A stretch of 64,000 nucleotides of DNA from Halocynthiibacter sp. SDUM655004 (GTDB lineage: Bacteria > Pseudomonadota > Alphaproteobacteria > Rhodobacterales > Rhodobacteraceae): the NCBI RefSeq assembly GCF_026015885.1, contig NZ_JAPDUG010000001.1, positions 868,001-932,000 of the forward strand, written 5' to 3'. Positions 8,405-17,025 of the stretch are shown one piece after another. Each line of letters begins with the position of its first letter. Position 1 is the first letter of the stretch. The notes beneath the pieces are model-generated. The model saw only the letters and a program-made list of their open reading frames with translations, did no database searches and was not told where the DNA came from. Position numbers and translations under genes: made by a program.

Positions 8405-8837
8405 AGTGGCCCTTACCTGCGGACTCTGTACACGCGCGGCGGTTACCAAACTGGCTGTGACGCTGGGCGGCTCTGCGCTTGCAGAAGCCGAGCCGCTTCG
8501 TGTTCCTTCTGGTCAAGATGTTGAATTTCTTCAGCAAATCGAAGCAGAGGGCGCGCTGGGTGGGGGCGATCCATATGGTAAGTCAACGCATTTTCGATTT
8601 GTGGCACCGTCCTTGAGCCGAGAGCAGTCTTACGACGCAGTCGCAGAAGACCTGATGTTCCTGTGCAATCGGTTCGCGATCCCACGTTTGGACGAAGCGG
8701 GATATCAGGATGGTGCGGAAGTTGTGATCTCTGTGGCCAAGGCCCCAACCGAGTTCGGCGCGCTTACGCCAGATATCCCGAAATTCTTCGAGAGCTTCTC
8801 TGTGGAGAGCGGAATCTGTCATTGGGGAGATTACTAA
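8397..8837 (+). CDS. Hypothetical protein (DUF6497-like), possibly exported
   Basis: The 146-residue protein begins with a weak signal-like stretch (Arg3, then a moderately hydrophobic run ending in ALAEAEP). Three cysteines are present: Cys8 and Cys11 inside this stretch, and one more later. A segment reading VAEDLMFLCNRFAIPRL is followed by GAEVVISVAKAPTEFG, which resembles small roseobacter-specific proteins sometimes labelled DUF6497. The start overlaps the preceding stop and has a GGAGGA site just upstream. The function is unknown; the family name is from memory and uncertain. Confidence 0.65.
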   Translation: MARVALTCGLCTRAAVTKLAVTLGGSALAEAEPLRVPSGQDVEFLQQIEAEGALGGGDPYGKSTHFRFVAPSLSREQSYDAVAEDLMFLCNRFAIPRLDEAGYQDGAEVVISVAKAPTEFGALTPDIPKFFESFSVESGICHWGDY

Positions 8838-9051
8838 TGGCGGTTCAACTGGAGAATGAAACGAGCCATTGCGGCCAAGAGCCGTGCAAAAACTCGCAAC
8901 CCTGTGAAGTAACTGTGAAATTCGGGCTTCCATTTGTGAGATGTTGCGATAAGGTGAGGTTAAGCCGTTGTTTTACCCCTCCCGCGGGAAAGGGATGGCT
9001 GCGCGTTTCGTATTGTGAAGCGCGCTATAACAATTGGATAAGGAGACAGAT

Positions 9052-9177
9052 ATGTCGAATACAGCCAAAATCGTTGCAGCACTCGGCCTCATCGTTGTTG
9101 TTGCAGCTTGTTCTAAAGAAGAAGAAGTGGTTATTGTTGAGCCAGTGGTCGAAGAGCCAACAATGTCCAAGTACTAA
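9052..9177 (+). CDS. Very small predicted lipoprotein (41 aa)
   Basis: A 41-residue frame starts with ATG 5 bases after an AAGGAG site. It encodes a short positive N-terminus, a hydrophobic core (IVAALGLIVVVAA) and a lipobox VAAC with the modified cysteine at residue 20. The mature part is only 22 residues: KEEE followed by Val/Glu/Pro-rich sequence. Such tiny lipoproteins often sit in the outer membrane. The signal, lipobox and ribosome-binding site together support a real gene despite the length. Function unknown. Confidence 0.7.
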   Translation: MSNTAKIVAALGLIVVVAACSKEEEVVIVEPVVEEPTMSKY

Positions 9178-9345
9178 GAGATCTTGCGGGCAGGGCTTTG
9201 GTTCTGCTCGCACACTGCCCGACAGGGTCGGGCACCATGGGGCCGCCACCCCTTCGGACTATCTCCGAAATTTTGGTATTTCCGCACTGAACTTCCTCTG
9301 TGTTTGCTCTAGGATCGGGCGCAAACAAGCAAGAGGGGTTTTACC

Positions 9346-9729
9346 ATGCTAAAGCATCGCGGATTTCCGGGTCGTTTGCCCGGCACAGATTTCCAATTCA
9401 CCATTCGACGCGACAACAAAAAAGGCGCAACTGCAATCACGCAGCGTGAGCGCTATGCGGATCGGCGCCCAGCAGATCGACGCGCGGACGCTGGCTTCAT
9501 GGCGGCGCTCTGGCATCACTTCGGCGATCAGCCGTTTGAGCGGGGCAATCTTGATGCGGGACGGTTGAGCTGGCTCTTTGGGCGCGAGGTTGTTGCTGTG
9601 GATGATCCGTTTGATCCGTGCAGCTATGAGGCGATGCTCCAGATCGACGAACAACGCGCGCGGGCGAGCTTTCCGGATGTTTTCGGCGCGGATTTTGACG
9701 ATATTTTTGTCGACGAGGGAGGACGTTAG
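9346..9729 (+). CDS. Hypothetical protein
   Basis: The frame gives a 127-residue protein with an Arg-rich N-terminal third (RRDNKKG, RERYADRRPADRRADA) and an acidic C-terminus (FGADFDDIFVDEGG). There is no signal peptide or membrane helix. An aromatic stretch (MAALWHHFGDQPFERGN) is the most distinctive part. A GAGGGG element precedes the ATG. I do not recognise a family. It stands between two small lipoprotein genes inside the pccB-pccA interval, an arrangement without an obvious functional reading. Confidence 0.6.
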   Translation: MLKHRGFPGRLPGTDFQFTIRRDNKKGATAITQRERYADRRPADRRADAGFMAALWHHFGDQPFERGNLDAGRLSWLFGREVVAVDDPFDPCSYEAMLQIDEQRARASFPDVFGADFDDIFVDEGGR

Positions 9730-9899
9730 GCGTGAACCTGCTTACCCCTTCAATCTTTCGGCAGAAACCGGCTCATTCGGTGAGTCGTGCAATTTTTGGG
9801 GTATCCAGACCCGACGTCACTTGGCAGAAATTGCTTATGACAGCGCGTGTTACAGCATGTTTTGTCATGGCGCAGCTATTGCGTTACCCTTCCCCTGTC

Positions 9900-9933
9900 G
9901 GGCCCGGCCATCCCCAGGCTGGGCCCGCTTTTT
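9900..9933 (+). terminator. Rho-independent terminator
   Basis: A 7-bp perfect GC stem (9900-9906 with 9921-9927) is followed by a T-rich run (TTTTT at 9929-9933). It lies in the 277-base gap between the hypothetical gene and the next lipoprotein gene. I see no gene in the rest of that gap. Confidence 0.7.
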
Positions 9934-10006
9934 CGCTTGATCAGAGCGGCCCTAAAATAACCGGGAGCGTAGAAAATACGGCCCCAAAAAACAGAGGTAC
10001 TTACCA

Positions 10007-10204
10007 ATGCTTGCAAAAAAACTCGTTGTCCTTTTTGTTGCGACTGCTTTCGTCGCAGGGTGTGAAACCAACGCACAAAACGCTGGCGTCGGTGCGCTTG
10101 CAGGTGGCGCGCTTGCAAGTGCAACTGGCGGGAACGTGGTTACCGGTGCGGCCGTTGGCGCTGCAGGTGGCGCTTTGTGTAAAGACGCAAACGTCTGTAA
10201 GTAA
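10007..10204 (+). CDS. Small glycine-zipper lipoprotein (65 aa)
   Basis: The 65-residue product has a signal sequence with KK at positions 4-5, a hydrophobic core and a lipobox VAGC (Cys19). The mature part is a Gly/Ala-rich zipper (GVGALAGGALASATGGNVVTGAAVG) like the glycine-zipper domains of small outer-membrane lipoproteins. Two extra cysteines near the end (ALCKDANVCK) could form a disulfide. It has its own terminator and stands just before pccA. The role is probably envelope-related; nothing links it to propionate beyond position. Confidence 0.82.
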   Translation: MLAKKLVVLFVATAFVAGCETNAQNAGVGALAGGALASATGGNVVTGAAVGAAGGALCKDANVCK

Positions 10205-10239
10205 CGCTACCGCAAACTTCTTAGAATTTTCCAATCGAG

Positions 10240-10271
10240 CACCATCCGCGCGCGGCGCGGGTGGTGTTTTT
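10240..10271 (+). terminator. Rho-independent terminator after the glycine-zipper lipoprotein
   Basis: An 11-bp stem (10240-10250 with 10256-10266, one G-T pair) closes a short loop and is followed by TTTTT. It separates the lipoprotein gene from pccA, so pccA probably has its own promoter in the short space before 10322 or depends on read-through. Confidence 0.8.
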
Positions 10272-10321
10272 GCGTTTGGCCCCACGCGGATGGCCTGACG
10301 CCCAGACTTGAAGGACGTGCT

Positions 10322-12322
10322 ATGTTTAAAAAGATCCTGATCGCGAACCGAGGCGAAATCGCCTGTCGTGTGATTAAATCCGCCCAGAAAATGGGGATCA
10401 AAACCGTCGCGGTTTATTCGGATGCGGATCGCAATGCGCTGCACGTTAAAATGGCGGATGAAGCTGTTCATATCGGGCCTGCGCCAGCGAACCAGTCGTA
10501 TATCGTGATCGACAACATCATGCGCGCCATCAAGGAAACCGGCGCAGAGGCGGTTCATCCGGGCTATGGCTTCCTGAGCGAGAACAAGCTTTTTGCCGAG
10601 GCACTGGCCGAAGCTGGCGTAGCTTTTATCGGGCCGCCTGCTGGCGCGATTGAAAGCATGGGCGACAAGATCACCAGTAAGAAACTTGCCCAAGAGGCCG
10701 GGGTTTCGACCGTTCCGGGGTATATGGGGCTGATCGAGGATGCCGACGAGGCGGTCAAGATTTCCAACGAGGTTGGTTACCCAGTGATGATCAAGGCTTC
10801 CGCGGGTGGCGGTGGCAAGGGCATGCGGATTGCGTGGAACGATGATGAAGCGCGCGAAGGGTTCCAAAGTTCCAAGAACGAGGCGGCAAACAGTTTCGGT
10901 GATGACCGTATCTTCATTGAGAAATTCGTCACACAGCCGCGTCACATCGAAATTCAAGTGCTGGCCGACGGCCACGGCAACGCGATTTACCTGAACGAGC
11001 GGGAATGCTCGATCCAGCGCCGGAACCAGAAGGTGATCGAAGAAGCGCCAAGCCCCTTCCTTGATGAAGCAACACGCAAGGCAATGGGGGAGCAATCCGT
11101 GGCGCTTGCGGCGGCCGTTGATTACACGAGCGCGGGGACTGTTGAGTTTATCGTAGATGGGGAGCGGAACTTCTATTTCCTTGAGATGAACACCCGCCTT
11201 CAGGTGGAGCACCCAGTTACCGAGTTGATCACAGGCGTTGACCTTGTGGAACAAATGATCCGCGTTGCCTATGGCGAGAAACTGTCAATCAAGCAGAGCG
11301 ACGTGAAGCGTAACGGATGGGCCATTGAAAGCCGCCTTTATGCCGAAGACCCTTACCGCAACTTCCTTCCGTCGATTGGTCGGCTAACACGGTACCGCCC
11401 GCCCGAAGAGGTTGTCGCCGACACGCATGTGGTGCGCAATGATACCGGCGTCTTCGAGGGTGGCGAGATCAGCATGTATTACGACCCTATGATCGCCAAG
11501 CTTTGCACATGGGCGCCCGATCGTGGGGCGGCGATTGAAGCGATGCGAGATGCGCTTGATGGCTTCGAAGTTGAGGGGATCGGGCATAACCTGCCGTTCC
11601 TGTCGGCGGTGATGGATCATCCAAAGTTTGTTTCGGGCGATATCACAACGGCCTTTATCGAAGAAGAATATCCTGATGGATTTCAGGGAGTTGCACTGTC
11701 TGATGCTGATCTTCGGCGGATCGCAGCGGCGACCTGTGCGATGTACCGTGTTGCCGAAATTCGACGCACGCGTGTGTCGGGGCGGATGGACAACCACGAA
11801 CGTAAGGTCGGCACAGATTGGGTCGTGACGCTTCAAGGGGAGCGCTATGCGACGACGATCAAGGCGGACCCCGAGGGGGCGGATGTAACCTTTGAAGACG
11901 GGCACACCTTGCGCGTGGAAAGCGATTGGACACCCGGCGATAGCCTTGCGCGGTTGCGCGTGGGTGACGGGGATTTGGTGATGAAGGTCGACAAAATCAC
12001 ATCAGGGTTCCGCGTTCGGAGCCGTGGTGCAGACCTTGAGGTACGGGTACGCACGCCGCGTCAGGCCGAGTTGGCTGACCTCATGCCCGAGAAAATCGCG
12101 CCGGATACCTCCAAGCTTCTGCTTTGCCCGATGCCAGGTCTGATCGTTTCGGTCAATGTGGCCGAAGGCGACACTATCCACGAAGGGCAAGCGCTTTGCA
12201 CTGTTGAGGCAATGAAAATGGAGAACATCCTGCGCGCCGAAAAGAACGGCGTAGTTGCCAAGATCAACGCTGATGCGGGCGATAGCCTTGCGGTGGATGA
12301 CGTGATTATGGAGTTTGAATAG
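10322..12322 (+). CDS. pccA: Propionyl-CoA carboxylase, biotin-carrying (alpha) subunit
   Basis: This 666-residue subunit has biotin carboxylase domains (about 1-450, with KILIANRGEIACRVI at the start and the ATP-grasp loop GGGGKGMRI near 162-170). A PccA-specific BT region for beta-subunit contact follows, and a C-terminal biotinyl domain holds EAMKMEN with biotinylated Lys632. It carboxylates biotin with ATP and bicarbonate and passes the group to PccB. The length fits PccA rather than AccC or pyruvate carboxylase. No TTTGCAAA site was seen directly upstream, unlike pccB. Confidence 0.96.
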   Translation: MFKKILIANRGEIACRVIKSAQKMGIKTVAVYSDADRNALHVKMADEAVHIGPAPANQSYIVIDNIMRAIKETGAEAVHPGYGFLSENKLFAEALAEAGVAFIGPPAGAIESMGDKITSKKLAQEAGVSTVPGYMGLIEDADEAVKISNEVGYPVMIKASAGGGGKGMRIAWNDDEAREGFQSSKNEAANSFGDDRIFIEKFVTQPRHIEIQVLADGHGNAIYLNERECSIQRRNQKVIEEAPSPFLDEATRKAMGEQSVALAAAVDYTSAGTVEFIVDGERNFYFLEMNTRLQVEHPVTELITGVDLVEQMIRVAYGEKLSIKQSDVKRNGWAIESRLYAEDPYRNFLPSIGRLTRYRPPEEVVADTHVVRNDTGVFEGGEISMYYDPMIAKLCTWAPDRGAAIEAMRDALDGFEVEGIGHNLPFLSAVMDHPKFVSGDITTAFIEEEYPDGFQGVALSDADLRRIAAATCAMYRVAEIRRTRVSGRMDNHERKVGTDWVVTLQGERYATTIKADPEGADVTFEDGHTLRVESDWTPGDSLARLRVGDGDLVMKVDKITSGFRVRSRGADLEVRVRTPRQAELADLMPEKIAPDTSKLLLCPMPGLIVSVNVAEGDTIHEGQALCTVEAMKMENILRAEKNGVVAKINADAGDSLAVDDVIMEFE

Positions 12323-12346
12323 GGTGATGCCCCGTGCGTCACATAC

Positions 12347-12802
12347 CTATTGTGGGGCAAGCGGTGAAATATCGCGCCTCTCGCGGACTTCGTCCTTGCG
12401 CAGTGGCATTTTGTCGATGGCGCGCAAAATTTCGCGGGCGGTCCACGGCGAGGGTTTGCGCTGGGCGATAGAGCCATCTTTGGCAATCAGCACCATCATA
12501 AAGCCACGCGGTCTGATGGTTTGGCGCACATCTGACTCCGCTGCTGGGTCCGTATCAAGGATCAACACAACATCACGGGCGGCAAACTCTTGCCAGTCTG
12601 CTTCGATCATCTCGACCTGCCGCTTGAAGTTGGGATCATTCGGGCTGTCGGCCATAACAACAAGGGGACGTGCGACCCATTTGTGCTCCGCGAGTGTGGT
12701 ATCCGCGCCCGCAACAGGGGCAAATTCAGAGCCGAGTTCCTGTGCTTTGAGCGCGGTGCTGACGCCGAGTAACCCTATAAAAACCAATGTGAAAAAACGC
12801 AT
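12347..12802 (-). CDS. DUF4174-family secreted protein
   Basis: The 151-residue product has a Sec signal peptide (MRFFTLVFIGLLGVSTALKAQ, cleavage near residue 20). The mature part resembles the DUF4174 domain: RPLVVMADSPNDPNFKRQ, then a strand VVLILDTDP and a strand FMMVLIAKDGSIAQRKPSPWT, a thioredoxin-like pattern without CxxC. The ATG at 12802 is preferred because it gives a clean signal peptide. It lies antisense to the direction of its neighbours, between pccA and the mutase gene, and probably acts in the periplasm. Function unknown. Confidence 0.8.
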   Translation of the reverse strand: MRFFTLVFIGLLGVSTALKAQELGSEFAPVAGADTTLAEHKWVARPLVVMADSPNDPNFKRQVEMIEADWQEFAARDVVLILDTDPAAESDVRQTIRPRGFMMVLIAKDGSIAQRKPSPWTAREILRAIDKMPLRKDEVRERRDISPLAPQ

Positions 12803-12992
12803 AGATAATCCTCTGTTCCTTTTGAATATAGGGTGGGCACTGCGCCTTGCACAGAGGGGAAGCACGCGGATTTTATCTGTTATCAAACATTTGTACGCCA
12901 ATCCGCCAATCCCAACGATTTTCCGGCCCCAAATTGCCCCGATGGCATTGGGCTGCATATCGATCCAGACCGCAGACTGAGAAGGACGCGAC

Positions 12993-15119
12993 ATGACAGA
13001 CAAGACAGAGAAATGGTCCGAGCTTGCCACAAAGGAGCTTCGCGGTCGTGCGCTTGACGACCTAACGTGGCAGACGCCCGAGGGGATCGCGGTCAAGCCG
13101 GTTTATACAGAGGACGACACACAGTCGCTGGACCACATGGGCAGCATGCCCGGCGTTGCGCCCTTTACCCGTGGGCCGCGTGCCACGATGTATGCGGGCC
13201 GCCCTTGGACCATCCGCCAATATGCGGGATTTTCGACCGCTGAGGAAAGCAACGCGTTTTATCGCAAAGCGCTTGATGCGGGGCAGCAGGGGGTGTCCGT
13301 GGCGTTCGATCTGGCTACGCACCGTGGCTATGACTCTGATCACGAACGGGTCGAGGGTGATGTCGGCAAAGCGGGCGTGGCGATTGACTCGGTCGAGGAT
13401 ATGAAAATCCTGTTCGACGGTATTCCGCTGGAAAAGATCAGCGTGTCCATGACAATGAACGGCGCGGTTATCCCGATACTTGCCAATTTTATCGTGGCGG
13501 GAGAGGAGCAGGGCGTCGATCGGAGCTTGCTTTCCGGCACAATCCAGAACGACATCCTCAAGGAATTTATGGTGCGGAACACCTATATCTATCCGCCCGA
13601 ACCCTCGATGCGGATTGTCAGTGACATCATCGAGTATACCTCCAAGGAAATGCCGAAATTCAATTCGATCTCGATTTCGGGCTATCACATGCAAGAGGCG
13701 GGCGCGAACCTTGTTCAGGAGCTGGCCTTCACGCTGGCGGACGGTAAGGAATACGTGAAGGCCGCACTAGCGAAGGGGCTGGATGTGGATGCTTTTGCGC
13801 CGCGGCTGTCGTTCTTCTTTGCGATCGGTATGAACTTCTTCATGGAAGCGGCCAAGCTTCGGGCGGCGCGGTTCCTCTGGCACAAGATCATGTCGGAGTT
13901 TTCGCCCAAGAAACCCGGCTCGCTCATGCTTCGGACCCACTGCCAGACTTCGGGCGTGTCGCTGCAGGAGCAGGATCCGTATAACAATGTGGTGCGTACA
14001 GCCTATGAGGCGATGAGCGCGGTGCTTGGCGGGACACAATCGCTGCACACCAATTCCTTTGACGAAGCCATCGCGTTGCCGACCGATTTCTCCTCCCGCA
14101 TTGCGCGGAATACGCAGTTGATTTTGCAAAATGAAACCGGCGTGACCAATGTGGTCGATCCTTTGGCTGGGTCATATTACGTTGAAAAACTCACGGCCGA
14201 TTTGGCGGATGAGGCGTGGAAGCTCATCGAAGAAATCGACGAGATGGGCGGAATGACCAAAGCCGTGGCAACGGGCATGCCAAAGCTGCGGATCGAGGAA
14301 GCCGCGGCGCGACGTCAGGCGGCTGTGGACCGTGGCGACGAAGTGATTGTCGGCGTGAACAAGTTCCGTCTCGAGAAAGAAGACGAGATCGACATTCTGG
14401 ACGTAGACAACGTGGCTGTTCGCGAAGCACAGGTCGCGCGCCTTGCCGAAATTCGCGCGAGCCGTGATGCAGCGGCCACAGAGGCCGCGCTTGCCGCGCT
14501 TGAGAAGGGAGCGGAAAGCGGCGAAGGCAACTTGCTCGCGCTGGCCGTTGAGGCAGCCCGCGCCCGTGCAACCGTAGGAGAGATTTCGATGGCGATGGAA
14601 AAGGCATTCGGACGGCACCGCGCTGAAGTAAAGACCTTGGCGGGCGTCTATGGCGCGGCCTATGAGGGCGACGAGGGCTTTGGCGCGATCCAGAAATCGG
14701 TTGAGGACTTTGCCGAGGAAACAGGGCGTCGTCCACGGATGCTTGTGGTTAAAATGGGACAAGACGGCCATGACCGTGGCGCCAAGGTGATCGCAACGGC
14801 CTTTGCCGATATCGGCTTTGATGTGGATGTTGGCCCGCTGTTCCAAACGCCGGAAGAAGCCGCGCAGGATGCGGTTGATAATGACGTGCACATCGTCGGC
14901 ATCAGCAGTCAGGCCGCAGGGCACAAAACGCTTGCGCCCAAGCTGGTTGAGGCGCTGAAGGCGCAAGGCGCCGAAGACATCATTGTGATTTGCGGCGGGG
15001 TTATTCCACAGCAAGATTATGATTTTCTTTACAAATCCGGCGTGAAGGCGATATTCGGTCCTGGTACAAATATACCCGAGGCGGCACAAGACATCCTGCG
15101 TTTGATCCGTTCGAAATAA
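12993..15119 (+). CDS. mcm: Methylmalonyl-CoA mutase, homodimeric large subunit
   Basis: The 708-residue enzyme (also named scpA or bhbA) interconverts methylmalonyl-CoA and succinyl-CoA with adenosylcobalamin. The N-terminal TIM-barrel substrate domain covers about 1-560, with [18 protein letters not shown] near residue 70. The C-terminal B12 domain carries the DGHDRGAK motif, in which His593 is the lower cobalt ligand. It completes the route propionyl-CoA to succinyl-CoA begun by PccAB. It has its own 190-base upstream gap. No epimerase or MeaB chaperone gene is in the window, and no clear TTTGCAAA site precedes it. Confidence 0.96.
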   Translation: MTDKTEKWSELATKELRGRALDDLTWQTPEGIAVKPVYTEDDTQSLDHMGSMPGVAPFTRGPRATMYAGRPWTIRQYAGFSTAEESNAFYRKALDAGQQGVSVAFDLATHRGYDSDHERVEGDVGKAGVAIDSVEDMKILFDGIPLEKISVSMTMNGAVIPILANFIVAGEEQGVDRSLLSGTIQNDILKEFMVRNTYIYPPEPSMRIVSDIIEYTSKEMPKFNSISISGYHMQEAGANLVQELAFTLADGKEYVKAALAKGLDVDAFAPRLSFFFAIGMNFFMEAAKLRAARFLWHKIMSEFSPKKPGSLMLRTHCQTSGVSLQEQDPYNNVVRTAYEAMSAVLGGTQSLHTNSFDEAIALPTDFSSRIARNTQLILQNETGVTNVVDPLAGSYYVEKLTADLADEAWKLIEEIDEMGGMTKAVATGMPKLRIEEAAARRQAAVDRGDEVIVGVNKFRLEKEDEIDILDVDNVAVREAQVARLAEIRASRDAAATEAALAALEKGAESGEGNLLALAVEAARARATVGEISMAMEKAFGRHRAEVKTLAGVYGAAYEGDEGFGAIQKSVEDFAEETGRRPRMLVVKMGQDGHDRGAKVIATAFADIGFDVDVGPLFQTPEEAAQDAVDNDVHIVGISSQAAGHKTLAPKLVEALKAQGAEDIIVICGGVIPQQDYDFLYKSGVKAIFGPGTNIPEAAQDILRLIRSK

Positions 15120-15200
15120 ACAAAAAAGCCGTGCAATGAGGGGGTGCCTTTTGCGCGGCTCTTGGGTAGCCTTCGCAGGAAAATTGCAAAGAGGCCCCGC

Positions 15201-15824
15201 ATGACATCGCTTGAAATTGACCATTTCGCCATTGCCGCCGAAACACTGGCCGAGGGCGTTGAATATGTGCAGGACACGCTCGGCGTGACACTGTCCGATG
15301 TGGGGCATCATGCGAAAATGGGCACGCACAATCGGCTGCTCTCGCTTGGACCGTCTGTTTATCTTGAAGTGATTGCAATTGACCCAGAGGCCAAGCCGCC
15401 AATGTTTCCGCGCTGGTTTGATCTTGACCATTTTCGCGGTGCGCCGCGCCTGACCAACTGGATTTGCCGCACAACGAACCTCCCCGCAGCGCTTGAGCTT
15501 GGACCGGACGGAAGCGGGGAGCCAATGGAGTTTGTGCGGGGAAATTTTCACTGGCATATGGGCGTTCCCGCCAATGGAGTTCTGCCCTTCGGTGGCGCGT
15601 TTCCAGCGCTGATTTCATGGCATGGCGATGCGCATCCTTGCGCGCGGCTTGAGGATCAGGGGTGTCGGCTTGAGGCGCTCACACTTGGCCATCCAGAAGC
15701 GCCAAACCTCGCGGCCTCGCTTGCGGCCTATCACATTACGCCCGAGGTCCAGATCGAAACGAGTGGACGCCCCAAGTTGCGCGTTGAGGTGCAGACACCA
15801 AGCGGCACAAAGGTGCTCGCATGA
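15201..15824 (+). CDS. VOC (glyoxalase-like) family protein
   Basis: This 207-residue protein begins LEIDHFAIAAETLAEGVEYVQDTLGV, a typical VOC first repeat with His metal-ligand position, and matches the glyoxalase-like (Glyoxalase_3) group by length and the PRWFDLD and GxxFPALISWHGD segments. The ATG at 15201 follows AAAGAGG; earlier in-frame starts would add an unlikely basic leader. It overlaps the acetyltransferase gene by ATGA. Its position behind the mutase gene is tempting, but the sequence is not like methylmalonyl-CoA epimerase. Substrate unknown. Confidence 0.8.
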   Translation: MTSLEIDHFAIAAETLAEGVEYVQDTLGVTLSDVGHHAKMGTHNRLLSLGPSVYLEVIAIDPEAKPPMFPRWFDLDHFRGAPRLTNWICRTTNLPAALELGPDGSGEPMEFVRGNFHWHMGVPANGVLPFGGAFPALISWHGDAHPCARLEDQGCRLEALTLGHPEAPNLAASLAAYHITPEVQIETSGRPKLRVEVQTPSGTKVLA

Positions 15825-16306
15825 TCCGCGCGGCCGAAAGTGCGGATTTGCCCGCCGTTCTTGAGATTTGGAACCACGCGATCCGCGAGACGATCACAAC
15901 ATTCAATTCGCGTGAAAAAACGTTGAAGGAAGTTCAGGAAACACTCGCGCAGAAGCAGGCAGATGATATGCCGTTTCTTTTGGCCGAGACCGATGTAGAG
16001 ATCGTTGGATTTGCCACGTATGGCCAATTTCGAGGCGGTGTTGGCTATCGGTATTCCGTGGAGCACAGCATTTTCTTGAGCGAGGCCGCCAAGGGCAAAG
16101 GGCTGGGGCGCGCGCTTTTGGCCGAACTGGAGGGCATCGCCAAGAGCCGTGGTATGCATTCAATGATTGCCGGAATTTCAGGCGAAAACAGTGCCGCCAT
16201 CGCATTTCACGCGCGTCTTGGGTATCGAGACGTTGCACGGGTTCCGGAAGTCGGCCATAAGTTTGGGCGCTGGTTCAACCTCGTATTGATGCAGAAAATG
16301 CTCTAA
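15821..16306 (+). CDS. GNAT N-acetyltransferase, phosphinothricin-acetyltransferase-like
   Basis: The 161-residue enzyme starts MIRAAESADLPAVLEIWNHAIRET, the usual opening of Pat/Bar/YncA-like GNATs. The acetyl-CoA pyrophosphate loop appears as SEAAKGKGLGRALLAEL at about 90-103, and the C-terminal GYRDVARVPEVGHKFGRW is typical of this branch. Members acetylate phosphinothricin, methionine sulfoximine or related amino acids. The ATG overlaps the VOC gene stop (ATGA), so the pair is translationally coupled. The true substrate is not shown. Confidence 0.85.
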   Translation: MIRAAESADLPAVLEIWNHAIRETITTFNSREKTLKEVQETLAQKQADDMPFLLAETDVEIVGFATYGQFRGGVGYRYSVEHSIFLSEAAKGKGLGRALLAELEGIAKSRGMHSMIAGISGENSAAIAFHARLGYRDVARVPEVGHKFGRWFNLVLMQKML

Positions 16307-16344
16307 GCCGTTTATTTTTACTGATTTTAAGATAAAGTTTATTT

Positions 16345-17025
16345 ATGTCTCTTTGGTCCAGAATTTCAGATGCCATTGCGGCGCTGCGAAGTGGTGAGAG
16401 CCTGTCACAGGTGTTTGACCGCCTCAGCGCGCCGCCGGAACGTTCGGTTGCCTTTACGATTGCCGTAATTGCGCTTGGGGCCAAGATGGCCAAGGCTGAC
16501 GGGATGGTTACGCGCGATGAGGTTTCGGCCTTTCGCGAGGTGTTCCACATTCCCCCAGAGGAAGAGGCTAACGCCGCGCGGGTTTTTAATATGGCCCGCA
16601 CTGATATAGCCGGATTTGACGATTACGCCCGCAAGATTGCCAAGATGCTGGGGCCGGATAATCCGATTAAGAATGATCTGCTGGAAGGGCTGTTTTATAT
16701 TGCGGTTGCCGATGGCGAGTATCACCCGAACGAGAACGAGTTTTTGGCCAAGGTCGCGGAAATTCTTGGCATAAGTGAGCGCCAATTTAACAGCGTGAGA
16801 GCGCGGTTCGTGCCGGATGCTGCGCCTGATCCATATGAAATTCTTGGTGTGCCCCATGACGCGCCGATTGAGGACGTGCGTGCAGCGTGGCGCAAAGCTG
16901 TTCGCGAGAGCCACCCAGACCGAATGATTGCGCGTGGCGTACCGAAGGAAGCGATTAAGTTGGCTGAGAAACGGCTTGTTGCCGTTAATCGCGCGTGGGA
17001 AGAAATCCAGAAGGACGCGGCCTGA
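16345..17025 (+). CDS. TerB-DnaJ two-domain protein (DjlA-like, soluble)
   Basis: This 226-residue protein has a TerB domain (about 25-145, with ALGAKMAKADGMVTRDEV and VADGEYHPNENEFL acidic repeats) and a C-terminal J domain (about 160-226) with the HPD tripeptide in RESHPDRM. The layout is that of DjlA without its membrane anchor. J domains stimulate DnaK; TerB domains bind metals. It overlaps the following EEP gene by one base, so the two are probably coordinately made. The operon partner suggests an envelope or stress role, but that is inference. Confidence 0.85.
   Translation: MSLWSRISDAIAALRSGESLSQVFDRLSAPPERSVAFTIAVIALGAKMAKADGMVTRDEVSAFREVFHIPPEEEANAARVFNMARTDIAGFDDYARKIAKMLGPDNPIKNDLLEGLFYIAVADGEYHPNENEFLAKVAEILGISERQFNSVRARFVPDAAPDPYEILGVPHDAPIEDVRAAWRKAVRESHPDRMIARGVPKEAIKLAEKRLVAVNRAWEEIQKDAA

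Noticed and set aside
8837-9352. Cys-rich frame starting at a TAATG overlap after the DUF6497-like gene
   Set aside because: The overlap start is attractive and the first 45 residues hold many cysteines. However, the frame runs through the lipoprotein gene at 9052 in another phase, and codon use is poor. I treat it as noise.
9732-10298. 188-codon frame covering a terminator and the glycine-zipper lipoprotein in another phase
   Set aside because: It reads through an intrinsic terminator and a well-supported gene in a different frame.
15184-15191. TTGCAAAG near the VOC start as a PccR half-site
   Set aside because: Single, imperfect, and part of the ribosome-binding region (AAAGAGG).
10001-15557. 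Long open frames on the minus strand opposite pccA and mcm (about 10001-11254 and 14172-15557)
   Set aside because: They are antisense frames left open by high-GC codon bias of the real genes on the plus strand. They lack family motifs and ribosome-binding sites, while pccA and mcm are certain.
15201-15824. VOC protein behind mcm as methylmalonyl-CoA epimerase
   Set aside because: Position fits, but it is about 207 residues instead of about 135 and its segments match the glyoxalase-like group, not the epimerase.
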